A stretch of 60,020 nt of DNA from an uncultured Bacteroidales bacterium (GTDB taxonomy: Bacteria > Bacteroidota > Bacteroidia > Bacteroidales > F082), in the NCBI GenBank assembly GCA_900318465.1, contig ONKQ01000021.1, positions 1 through 60,020 of the forward strand, in the 5' to 3' direction. Each line of letters opens with the position of its first letter. The first letter of the stretch is position 1. A program made the translations under genes and the position numbers. Of this stretch, positions 48,799-56,677 are shown piece by piece. The notes beneath the pieces were generated by a model. That model was not told the DNA's origin and did not search any database. It was given only the letters and a program-made list of their open reading frames with translations.

Positions 48799-50106
48799 TT
48801 AACTGTTGATTACCGTTTCCAAAACTTTCAGAATCTTTTGTGAAGGCAGTATGCCGTCTTTCGGCTTCAGATAGTCTTCAAAAATCTGGTCCCTGGCAAG
48901 CATCAACGGGTCTTTACCTTCAATCACCACCTCCTGCAAAAAACGCTCGATATCTTCTCTGGTTCTGCCATGATAGTGACAATTGAAAGAATGGATTCCG
49001 AACTCGTTGAACTTACCAGTCATATCGGTTTCACCGCAGAGATACATCACCGGTTTCCTTACAAACAAATATTCAGTAGTGAACGAACCGCATTCGTGAA
49101 TCATGGCATCTGAGGTCAAAAACAAATCCACATAGCCGTCGCTGACTAATTGGGCATTCTCTAATGCATCCCATTTATTATAATACGCTTCTGTTTTTTC
49201 AACGCCCCACAACTGCTGGAGTTTGAACATTAACATCTGGTGCGGCTTAAAAACAAATTGAATCGCATCGTTGTATTTCTCAGCCATCTCCAGCATCACG
49301 TCACACACTTCGAGAAACAACGACGTATATTCCTTTTGATCGATGGTGTGATGCGGGGCGAAAATCACCTTTTTCTTAGCTTTCGGCTGTGGCTTCCATA
49401 AATTCTTAGGTACATAATCGTCTCTAAGAAACACCTCTGTAGCTGGATAGCCAGTGATCGCCGCATTCTCCGCATTATTTCGGGAGTGCTCCGCCGCCAT
49501 CTTTCGATGCAGTTCTGTCTCCACGAAATGCAGACCCACAAGATTGATAAAAAAAGAATCGTAGTTTTTACGATATAAACTTAAAGAGCTGAAGCCGTAT
49601 GGCAGATAACAAGTAAGAATATCTTTAAAATGGTCAACGTAATACTTGGGATATGAATCTTTGTAAGGGTTGGTGAAAACAATGATATCTGGTCTTGCCA
49701 CATTTCTAATATCAAGCCACTTTCGTCTTTTCTCATCGTAAGGGATCACATATTCAAAGCCTTTCTTCTCCATGAATTCCTTAGTGCGTTCGATGGTACG
49801 CTGTTCTTCCCCTGCAATAAAGTCTTTGTAAACGGCAAAAGGATAAATCACCACATAGGGATGATAGTGAGGGTGTTCCAACATTGCCTCAAACACTTCA
49901 TCTGCTTTCCACATCCCAGGAATGGTAAGGAAAAAAGCCACTTCCAGACAATTTTTGTCTCTCAGTTTCTTCGCCGCCTCCATTTGGGAACGACGAAACG
50001 CCTTGAAATACCATTTCGAAACAGGCTTGAAATGATTGCGCAGAAGATCCTTATATGCAATCAACACACGCAATTGAGTAACAATAGAATTTTTTGGACC
50101 GTCCAT
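48799..50106 (-). CDS. CDP-glycerol/ribitol glycerophosphotransferase-like protein
   Basis: 435 residues of GT-B type. VAFFLTIPGMWKADEVFEAMLEHPHYHPYVVIYP, DIIVFTNPYKDSYPKYYVDHFKDILTCYLPYGFSS, KVIFAPHHTID, FVFKPHQM, SDAMIHECGSFTTEYLFVRKPVMYLC. The C-terminal PHHTID...KPH...TSDAMIHECGSFTTEYL is that of the CDP-glycerol:poly(glycerophosphate) glycerophosphotransferase (TagB/TagF/TarL) family, which transfers glycerol- or ribitol-phosphate. In Gram-negatives this occurs in capsule and O-antigen loci. No membrane helix. With a CDP-ribitol synthase-like gene upstream on the same strand, ribitol phosphate is the likely unit. Confidence 0.87.
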   Translation of the reverse strand: MDGPKNSIVTQLRVLIAYKDLLRNHFKPVSKWYFKAFRRSQMEAAKKLRDKNCLEVAFFLTIPGMWKADEVFEAMLEHPHYHPYVVIYPFAVYKDFIAGEEQRTIERTKEFMEKKGFEYVIPYDEKRRKWLDIRNVARPDIIVFTNPYKDSYPKYYVDHFKDILTCYLPYGFSSLSLYRKNYDSFFINLVGLHFVETELHRKMAAEHSRNNAENAAITGYPATEVFLRDDYVPKNLWKPQPKAKKKVIFAPHHTIDQKEYTSLFLEVCDVMLEMAEKYNDAIQFVFKPHQMLMFKLQQLWGVEKTEAYYNKWDALENAQLVSDGYVDLFLTSDAMIHECGSFTTEYLFVRKPVMYLCGETDMTGKFNEFGIHSFNCHYHGRTREDIERFLQEVVIEGKDPLMLARDQIFEDYLKPKDGILPSQKILKVLETVINS

Positions 50107-50245
50107 TACTTAAAAACGTTTCTAAAAGTTCATACATTTTGCTAGCAACTATCCGTCATCCAGTTCTCGTGGTCTGAATTTTTGATTTGGATAGACTTAT
50201 CGTACAACTTGAAGTGAAAAAAGCGTCAAAATCTTTCATTGCCAG

Positions 50246-51628
50246 CTATTCTTTTAAGATTTTTACATCAATCACCTCACCTGTCGTATTGGAAATCAAG
50301 GTTCTTAACGATGCCTCGGCCACCTCACAAGCTTTCAGCAAAGTATCTTCCGGCTCTATCCCAAAATTCTTAGTTCTCATCGGCGTATTGGTCCTTTCCG
50401 GATTGATGACATTGACTCGAATGCCTTCGGGTTCCCACTCTTGAGAAATCGCCTGCATGAAATTCACGACAGCAGCTTTGGTTGATGAATAAAGGCTGTA
50501 GAAAGCGCGACCACGGGTGTAGGAGCTTGAAGTAAACAACAACAACTGCCCGTGGGAAGCCTTCAGATAGGGATACGCTGCCATCGCCACATTCACCATG
50601 CCATTGTAATTGGTGGCTATAATCGTGCTAATCAGGCTCTTTTCCATGGTCATCAGTGGCTCTTTTGCCAAAATTGCAGCGCAGTTCACCACATAATCAA
50701 TGCGCCCAGTCCGCTCCGAGACCTTCGCCAACGACGATTCCACTTGTTCAAAATCGGCTATGTCTGTACCCGTCGTGGAACGCGAAAACGAAAAAACTCT
50801 CGCCCCATGTCCAGAAGCCATCTTGATTATCTCCGCTCCTATGCCCGAATTGCCTCCAAACGCCACCAAAACCTTGTCTTTCAGCATGTCATAATTATCC
50901 ATTCGGGGCGTTTTGAAAGTACGGAGTTGGAAAAGCTTGTCCAACAAAAACACATCTTCCTTATAAGTCAGTTTCATGTTCGACTCATCGCCATGCACCA
51001 CATACACCAGTTCGGAGGGCAGATATTTCACCACCGTTCCGCAATCGTCGGTGCTTCTGAACTGGGGGTCTTTAAGCGCCAATTCATAAGCTTGTTTGAT
51101 TGTGGACAAACGAAAGGCCTGAGGGGTCTGTCCACGACGAAGAAGATTCCTGTCAGGAATACGGGCGATGCACTTCCCTTCACCGTCAACTTGAATGATG
51201 GTATCTGTTGCGGCCACGGCCACATCAACAGCATTGAATTTTTCGAGCGCAGCAATCACGTCATCAATAATTTGATGGCTGACCAAAGGCCTTACGGCGT
51301 CATGGAAAATCAGTTTCGCATCAGGTTCGGCATCGTATGCCTGAATAGCAGACAATGAAGAATGATAGCGTTCAGAGCCACCTCTGAGTATCTTCTTCAC
51401 CTTGTGCCAATGGTTTTTCAAAACTATTTCCTCCATCAAATTGATATAGTCAGGGTGAACCACGATGGCTATTTCATCAATACTATGGTGGTGCTCGAAA
51501 ATGTCAACGGTATGCTCAATTACCATTTTTCCCGCCACCTTAAAAAACTGCTTCGGAGTGGAAGCACCAAGTCTGCTGCCCGTACCTCCTGCCAAAATGA
51601 CTGCAATGTTTCTGATATGATTATCCAT
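50246..51628 (-). CDS. Bifunctional CDP-ribitol synthase-like protein (IspD-like + SDR)
   Basis: 460 residues. N-terminal IspD/TarI-like cytidylyltransferase (about 1-235): VILAGGTGSRLGASTPKQFFKVAGKMVIEHTVDIF, ILRGGSERYHSSLSAI, KLIFHDAVRPLVSHQIIDDVI, LLRRGQTPQAFRLSTI, STDDCGTVVKYL. C-terminal SDR (about 245-460): VLVAFGGNSGIGAEIIKMAS, YVVNCAAILAKEPL, LLLFTSSSYTRGRAFYSLYSSTKAAVVNFMQAI. The same order of domains is known in Bcs1/Acs1 of Haemophilus influenzae, which reduces ribulose 5-phosphate and forms CDP-ribitol. This makes plain IspD unlikely. A minus-strand TACTTTTG box lies at 51651-51658. Confidence 0.9.
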   Translation of the reverse strand: MDNHIRNIAVILAGGTGSRLGASTPKQFFKVAGKMVIEHTVDIFEHHHSIDEIAIVVHPDYINLMEEIVLKNHWHKVKKILRGGSERYHSSLSAIQAYDAEPDAKLIFHDAVRPLVSHQIIDDVIAALEKFNAVDVAVAATDTIIQVDGEGKCIARIPDRNLLRRGQTPQAFRLSTIKQAYELALKDPQFRSTDDCGTVVKYLPSELVYVVHGDESNMKLTYKEDVFLLDKLFQLRTFKTPRMDNYDMLKDKVLVAFGGNSGIGAEIIKMASGHGARVFSFSRSTTGTDIADFEQVESSLAKVSERTGRIDYVVNCAAILAKEPLMTMEKSLISTIIATNYNGMVNVAMAAYPYLKASHGQLLLFTSSSYTRGRAFYSLYSSTKAAVVNFMQAISQEWEPEGIRVNVINPERTNTPMRTKNFGIEPEDTLLKACEVAEASLRTLISNTTGEVIDVKILKE

Positions 51629-51650
51629 TGATTAGCCTATTATTCCTTTG

Positions 51651-51658
51651 CAAAAGTA
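51651..51658 (-). promoter_or_regulatory. -7 promoter box (TACTTTTG) for the CDP-ribitol gene
   Basis: CAAAAGTA on the plus strand, 22 bases upstream of the ATG at 51628. Confidence 0.6.
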
Positions 51659-51690
51659 CATGTTTTTTTCAAACAAACCCATAAAAAGCG

Positions 51691-51698
51691 TATTTTTG
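51691..51698 (+). promoter_or_regulatory. -7 promoter box (TATTTTTG) for the methyltransferase-licD pair
   Basis: 20 bases before the ATG at 51719. It excludes the start at 51648. Confidence 0.65.
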
Positions 51699-51718
51699 CA
51701 GGCAATAAAACAGAAGGC

Positions 51719-52357
51719 ATGGACAAAAAATATTGGAAACAAATATATTCCAAACAGTCGGAAGACGAGAAGCCGTCTCTGTTTGCGACTTATGTGGTCG
51801 CAAACATTGGCGTTGACGGAAAAACGATGATTGAATTAGGATGCGGCAACGGGCGTGATGCCATCTGTTTCGCTAACGCTAATGCAGCAAAAGTGGAAGC
51901 CATTGACCAATGTGAAAACATCATCGAGCTTCTTCAGAATCGTTATAAACAAATTGAAAATCTGGTCTTTAGATGCTGTGATTTTACATGTCTAAGCGAT
52001 TCTGACTACTCCAAATATGACCTTGTTTACTCTCGTTTCACCCTTCATTCCATATCCGAGGAACAGCAGCACAATGTCATACTGTGGGCGTTCCGCAACC
52101 TCAAACCGAATGGGAAGCTTTGTGTTGAAGTGCGAGGGCAGAAAAACGAGATTTTCAAAGTAGGCACCCCCGTCGAAGGAGAGCCAGATGCCTTTATCCT
52201 AAATGACCACTACAGGAGATTCATCAACTTTGAATCTTTTTGCGACGAGCTTAAATCATGCCAGTTCAGCATCGAGTATGCCAAAGAGCAGAAAGGATTC
52301 GCCCCATACAACGGACAAGACGAGACATTTATCAGAGTCATTGCCACTAAAGAATAA
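51719..52357 (+). CDS. Class I SAM-dependent methyltransferase
   Basis: 212 residues from MDKKYWKQIYSKQSEDEKPSLFATYV. Motif I MIELGCGNGRDAICFA, motif II VEAIDQCENII, then CCDFTCLSDSDYSKYDLVYSRFTLHSISEEQQHNVILWAFRNLKPNGKLCVEVRGQKNEIF. The substrate is probably a small molecule or glycan. It lies three bases before licD on the same strand, so it may decorate the same glycan. The frame upstream of 51719 is ruled out by the promoter box. Confidence 0.9.
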   Translation: MDKKYWKQIYSKQSEDEKPSLFATYVVANIGVDGKTMIELGCGNGRDAICFANANAAKVEAIDQCENIIELLQNRYKQIENLVFRCCDFTCLSDSDYSKYDLVYSRFTLHSISEEQQHNVILWAFRNLKPNGKLCVEVRGQKNEIFKVGTPVEGEPDAFILNDHYRRFINFESFCDELKSCQFSIEYAKEQKGFAPYNGQDETFIRVIATKE

Positions 52358-52360
52358 GCC

Positions 52361-53155
52361 ATGGAAGATTTTTCTCAGTACAACGGAGAGGGTACAACAC
52401 TGCGCAAAGTCCAATTGCGATTGGTTGACATGTTGGTAGAAATCGACAAGATATGCCGCAAGCACAATATCCAGTACTGGATTGACTTCGGAACATTGCT
52501 CGGCGCAATTCGGCACAAGGGATTCATTCCATGGGATGACGATGTTGACGTAACCATGCCAACTGGCGACTTGCTGAGATTCCTTGAGATTGCCCAAAAA
52601 GAACTTCCCTCTTCTTTATTCCTTCAGACCAAAACCTCCGACCCTTCCTTTGGCAGAACCCTCAATAAAATAAGAGACAACCATTCACTTTACATTACCC
52701 CAAACGAAGATTTCAGTAAAGACTATCACAAAGGACTATTCATTGATTTGTTTGAATTAGTGCCATACCCCACCGTAAGGCCTAAGCTCCAAAAAGCCAT
52801 CATGCGATGGTATATGAAAACTACCAGTTTCTATTTTGTAAAACAAGAAATTACCTTAAAAAACCACTTGGCGACCCTCACTTTCCCAATCATTAGAGCC
52901 GGATTGCATGTTTTGTGGATGCTGTTGAATCTTAAGCCAAAAAACAAAGTTGGCTATGAGAAGCATTTTAGCGTTTATGGCAATTCATATTCAAAAGACA
53001 TGATATATCCTTTGAAAGACATCCCTTTCGAAGGCCATGTCTTTCGAGCTCCAGCCAATCCTGACCGCTATCTCACGAGCATCTACGGCGATTACATGAA
53101 GATTCCACCCGAAGAGAAAAGAAGAATCCACATGGCTCAAGTGTTTTTCTTGTAA
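52361..53155 (+). CDS. LicD-family phosphotransferase
   Basis: 264 residues. LRLVDMLVEIDKICRKHNIQYWIDFGTLLGAIRHKGFIPWDDDVDVTMPTGDLLRF is the LicD core: an NTase-like fold with the GTLLGAIRHxGFIPWDDDxD motif that holds the catalytic Asp residues. Then GLFIDLFELVP and the end EKHFSVYGNSYSKDMIYPLKDIPFEGHVFRAPANPDRYLTSIYGDYMKIPP. Known members move phosphocholine onto glycans, and the eukaryotic relatives fukutin/FKRP move ribitol phosphate from CDP-ribitol. The CDP-ribitol synthase-like gene just upstream favours ribitol phosphate. It ends two bases before the convergent flippase gene. Confidence 0.93.
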   Translation: MEDFSQYNGEGTTLRKVQLRLVDMLVEIDKICRKHNIQYWIDFGTLLGAIRHKGFIPWDDDVDVTMPTGDLLRFLEIAQKELPSSLFLQTKTSDPSFGRTLNKIRDNHSLYITPNEDFSKDYHKGLFIDLFELVPYPTVRPKLQKAIMRWYMKTTSFYFVKQEITLKNHLATLTFPIIRAGLHVLWMLLNLKPKNKVGYEKHFSVYGNSYSKDMIYPLKDIPFEGHVFRAPANPDRYLTSIYGDYMKIPPEEKRRIHMAQVFFL

Positions 53156-53156
53156 T

Positions 53157-54692
53157 TCATTTCTTTAATTTACCCAACCCCTTCTCCACCAAATCATTCA
53201 CCGACTTTGAGATTCTCAGCTTATAGATTGCAGTCATACCAATGATGACGAAAACCGCTGTCTTCAGCACTGCATCGATACCCAAGCCGAAAATAGGGTT
53301 TTCAAAAAAGCCTGAAAACCACGGCGTTAGCGAAACCGTCCATAGCCAATTGAGGGCGAACAGAACCAGCACCACCACTGCGACAGGCAACATATTAACC
53401 GAAAGCGGATGCACTCCTATCTTCCACTTGATGAACGCCAAAAGCAGGACGAAATACACCACATAAGAGCCTACATTGGCCAAAGCCCCGCCATTGATGT
53501 CCCATTTAGGCACCAACCAAGCATTTAAGGCAATTGACATCGCTGCAAGTAAAATAGTGAAAATCAGCGAGTAATAGTAGTATTTCGAATAGCTCAGCAC
53601 TGTGGTTATCACGCCAAGGGTGGAATAGACGAGACGGCTCAACGACAAAATCAGCACAGCCCACTTGCCCACCCGATAAATGTCGCCATTGGGCAGCAAA
53701 TCAAAGAGATAATCGATATTGATCCATACGAGGAAAAACACAAGACAGCCTACAATGAACTGGTGCAAAGCCACATTCTTGCACAAGTCGTTGGCCTTTG
53801 CTACGTCCTGTTTGGCCATGGCCTCGGAAATATGAGGTCTTGAAATCGCTCCCAACGAGCGGTAAGGCATCTCGACCAAAGCCGCAATGTTAGTGGCAAT
53901 GGTGAACACACCCGCCAAACGGAAGCCCGTCTTGCCAGCCACGAAGAACTTGCTCAGCATGGGAATGACATTGCCCGCCAAAGCCGCCGTAATCATAAAC
54001 AAGGTGTAGAACAAGAAATCGCGCTGCAATTGGGGCTTGATGAACTTCCGGTCGATTTTGAACGAGACACGTTTGAGCGACAAAAGATATACGATATTAA
54101 TTAATGTGGCGAGGCCGTAGATGATACAAAACGAAACGATAACACCATCAAAATCAATGACTTTATAGAAATACAGCAGATAGATGGCCATTGTGCCCAC
54201 ACGCAAGCCTACTTCGCGGATGAACTTGGGCAATACAATCCGCAGTAAAAGGTTGCTATTCGTCTCAAATACAGCAATATAAAGCATGAAGAACGCCAAC
54301 GGAACGACAAAGTTGACATACTTGGCGAAAAGATCGGCACCCACTTCAGAATCTTTCGTAAAGAAACTGACGATGGAACCTTTGAAGGCAAAGAAAGCCA
54401 ACAAAAAGAAAGAAAATCCGATTAACGGAACCAGCAAAGTCCAGCCGAAGAAGCCGTGGTCGCGGTGCTGCTCGTCCTTGAAGAAAGGATAGTAGCGCAT
54501 GGCTGACGAGTTGGTGCCCAACTGCGCCAAACCGCTGAACAAGATAGAGCATTGGAGTAAGATGTCAATGAGGCCAATCTGCTCAGGCTGAAGGGCTTTC
54601 GTCTGGATGAAAAAAGTAGTGACGATACCCACAGCCACCCCGATATAGGTAGCGATGGTGCCCTTGATACTCTGTCGCGCTACGATGCCCAT
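53157..54692 (-). CDS. Polysaccharide flippase (Wzx/MATE-like)
   Basis: 511 residues with about 12-14 membrane helices. MGIVARQSIKGTIATYIGVAVGIVTTFFIQTKAL is the conserved Bacteroidota start of the oligosaccharide flippase family (PST); IDILLQCSILFSGLAQLGTNSSAMRYYPFFKDEQHRDHGFF, GVFTIATNIAALVEMPYRSLGAISRPHISEAMAKQDVAKANDLCKN are typical. It would flip lipid-linked glycan across the inner membrane. Six bases downstream of the YihY-type gene, so probably an operon. Confidence 0.9.
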   Translation of the reverse strand: MGIVARQSIKGTIATYIGVAVGIVTTFFIQTKALQPEQIGLIDILLQCSILFSGLAQLGTNSSAMRYYPFFKDEQHRDHGFFGWTLLVPLIGFSFFLLAFFAFKGSIVSFFTKDSEVGADLFAKYVNFVVPLAFFMLYIAVFETNSNLLLRIVLPKFIREVGLRVGTMAIYLLYFYKVIDFDGVIVSFCIIYGLATLINIVYLLSLKRVSFKIDRKFIKPQLQRDFLFYTLFMITAALAGNVIPMLSKFFVAGKTGFRLAGVFTIATNIAALVEMPYRSLGAISRPHISEAMAKQDVAKANDLCKNVALHQFIVGCLVFFLVWINIDYLFDLLPNGDIYRVGKWAVLILSLSRLVYSTLGVITTVLSYSKYYYYSLIFTILLAAMSIALNAWLVPKWDINGGALANVGSYVVYFVLLLAFIKWKIGVHPLSVNMLPVAVVVLVLFALNWLWTVSLTPWFSGFFENPIFGLGIDAVLKTAVFVIIGMTAIYKLRISKSVNDLVEKGLGKLKK

Positions 54693-54698
54693 GATGTG

Positions 54699-56021
54699 TT
54701 ATGCTTTGTTTTCCTCGTCGTCCTTTTTGGGGTCTTGGATTTCATACGGTTCGGCAGCTTTTTTCCTCTCAAACTCCACAAAACCCATATATGTATTGAT
54801 AATCAGCTCGTTATTCTTCATCTGTTCCTCCAGATTCTGAATCAACACCTGCTGTTCGTCAATGGTTTTCTTCGCCCCGCTAATCTTCTCCATCAGCACT
54901 TCGTTTGACTTCTGATAGGCGCGAATGTGCCTTTTCAAATCCTCGATGACGACTTCGCGGCGGCGGATGTTGTCCTCGCCTGCACTCAGCTTGTCCGCAT
55001 TGCGACGAATGCCGGAATTCAGGTCGTTGCCCGCCAAAATCAGGATGGCAACAAGCCAAATCCACAGCAGGAGGATGATGAGCGTACCGATGGAGCCATA
55101 AAGCACATTGTAGCGCGAGAAATTGGAGATATAGGTATTGAACGCAACCGTGCCCAAAACGAACAGTGTGGTGGCCAGAATCGTACCAGGACTGAAAATC
55201 ACGAAGTTGCGATAGAGCGTCTCGCCGTTTGAACCCTTCCTTTTGCGCTCAATGCGGTAATGCTCATTGACGGTGACATTGCCGAAATAGTAAAGCAACG
55301 CGATGCCGAAGCAAAGGGCAAACACGCCAATGACCCACCGCAACACGCTGAAAAGGAAAAAAGTAAACGATCCACCCTCGATGATTTCGTGCGTAACCAA
55401 ATATTTCAACGCTGTGCCGCCCAACGAAATCAGCACCACCGAAACCACAATCAACGCACCGATGATGATGAGCATGAGGACGGCGAACGCCCGTTGGACA
55501 ATCCAGCCTCTCAGCGTCAGGCCTTTTTCTATCACAATGTTGGCATACACATTACGGAAGCCGTTGAAGATAGCCACGATGCCACTTGACCCGAAAATCA
55601 AGCAGAGGAAAATGCTCAACGAGAGCAAGCCATCGTGTGGCTGGTTCATGATGTTGTCGATGGTCTCTTTCACGTAATCCATTGTCCCAGAAGGGATAAG
55701 AAAGTCATCCAACGCCAACATCACACGTTCATAGAGGTGCGGAATCGGGATGTAGGGAATCAGCGTGAAGAAGAACAAAATCAGCGGAAACAAGGCCAAG
55801 AAGAAGTTGAAGGCCACGCCTGCGGCACGGTCCATGGTGCGCCCCTTGGTGAACAGCTTGACGAAGTCGATGAGCACGTCCAACAGCGGCACCTTGGTGC
55901 CAGGGAAACGGACCATCCGCAGGAAATTCTCGTCGCGGTGGTACCAATCCTTCATGGCTTGGATTTTGGCTTGCGCCCAACTTGCCTGCTTTCCGTCGTT
56001 CTTTTTGTTCTTATCCGACAT
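54699..56021 (-). CDS. YihY/BrkB-family (UPF0761) membrane protein
   Basis: 440 residues. About six membrane helices: AAGVAFNFFLALFPLILFFFTLIPYIPI, GLLSLSIFLCLIFGSSGIVAIFNGFRNVY, AFAVLMLIIIGALIVVSVVLISL, FFLFSVLRWVIGVFALCFGIALLYYFG, FVIFSPGTILATTLFVLGTVAFNTYISNFSRYNVLYGSIGTLIILLLWIWLVAILILAGNDLNSGI. The A-A-x-V-A-F-x-x-x-x-x-L-F-P and YGSIGTLIILLLWIWL...GNDLN motifs are those of the YihY family, a transporter-like group. After these a soluble coiled coil (about 345-420), an extra compared to shorter members, may interact with partners. A minus-strand TATTTTTG box is at 56040-56047. Confidence 0.93.
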   Translation of the reverse strand: MSDKNKKNDGKQASWAQAKIQAMKDWYHRDENFLRMVRFPGTKVPLLDVLIDFVKLFTKGRTMDRAAGVAFNFFLALFPLILFFFTLIPYIPIPHLYERVMLALDDFLIPSGTMDYVKETIDNIMNQPHDGLLSLSIFLCLIFGSSGIVAIFNGFRNVYANIVIEKGLTLRGWIVQRAFAVLMLIIIGALIVVSVVLISLGGTALKYLVTHEIIEGGSFTFFLFSVLRWVIGVFALCFGIALLYYFGNVTVNEHYRIERKRKGSNGETLYRNFVIFSPGTILATTLFVLGTVAFNTYISNFSRYNVLYGSIGTLIILLLWIWLVAILILAGNDLNSGIRRNADKLSAGEDNIRRREVVIEDLKRHIRAYQKSNEVLMEKISGAKKTIDEQQVLIQNLEEQMKNNELIINTYMGFVEFERKKAAEPYEIQDPKKDDEENKA

Positions 56022-56039
56022 AACAAGGATTTAACGCCG

Positions 56040-56047
56040 CAAAAATA
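56040..56047 (-). promoter_or_regulatory. -7 promoter box (TATTTTTG) for yihY-flippase
   Basis: CAAAAATA on the plus strand, 18 bases upstream of the ATG at 56021, back to back with the rseC-like promoter. Confidence 0.65.
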
Positions 56048-56079
56048 CAGGATTTGTTGCAATCAACCCACAAAAATCG

Positions 56080-56087
56080 TATTTTTG
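56080..56087 (+). promoter_or_regulatory. -7 promoter box (TATTTTTG) for the rseC-like gene
   Basis: Only seven bases before the ATG at 56095, implying a leader of about four bases at most. Confidence 0.6.
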
Positions 56088-56094
56088 CGGCATT

Positions 56095-56514
56095 ATGAAC
56101 AACGCAAACGAAACCATCTCCCACGAAGGCATCGTCACCAAAATCACCGACGATGAACTGGAAATCAAGATATTGGCGCAAAGTGCCTGCGCGGCCTGTC
56201 ACGCCAAGAGCGCCTGTGGCATGGGCGAGCAAGCCGAAAAGACCCTTATCGTGCCCCGACCCAAAGACCGCGATTTCGCCTTGATGCAAAAAGTCAACGT
56301 AACAATGGCCATCGGTCAGGGCAACATGGCGGCGGTGCTGGCCTACCTCGTCCCCATCATTTTGCTGTTGGCAGTGCTTTTCATTTGCCTCGGTCTCGGC
56401 TTGGGCGAAGGCATTTCAGCACTCATCAGCATCGTCGCACTGATACCTTATTATATAGTGCTTTACTTGTGTCGCGACAAACTCAAGAAAAAATTCGAAT
56501 ACATCATCACATAG
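56095..56514 (+). CDS. rseC: RseC/MucC-family membrane protein
   Basis: 139 residues. N-terminal ISHEGIVTKITDDELEIKILAQSACAACHAKSACGMGEQAEKTLIV with the C-x-x-C-x5-C cysteine motif of RseC, then two membrane helices (NMAAVLAYLVPIILLLAVLFICLGLG and GISALISIVALIPYYIVLYL). In Bacteroidota this gene usually opens the rnf operon; here no rnf gene follows, only a surface protein gene. RseC proteins modulate SoxR reduction or RseA/RseB. The promoter box at 56080-56087 supports the start. Confidence 0.9.
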   Translation: MNNANETISHEGIVTKITDDELEIKILAQSACAACHAKSACGMGEQAEKTLIVPRPKDRDFALMQKVNVTMAIGQGNMAAVLAYLVPIILLLAVLFICLGLGLGEGISALISIVALIPYYIVLYLCRDKLKKKFEYIIT

Positions 56515-56677
56515 AAGATAAGTAGATGAGCAAATTTAGTTTACATATTGGACACGAGACTATGGGACTGCGAGACTACGAGGAATTTGCTTGTCCCGAA
56601 GTTTCGAAGTCCCGTGTCACGAAGTCAAAAGATATCGCAGTTAAATTTTGAACAGTTACTTATAGAAAGGAAATAGC

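Noticed and set aside
50246-51628. Plain IspD (isoprenoid pathway) for the N-terminal half
   Set aside because: The C-terminal SDR fusion and the glycan neighbourhood match CDP-ribitol synthases of the Bcs1 type, not IspD.
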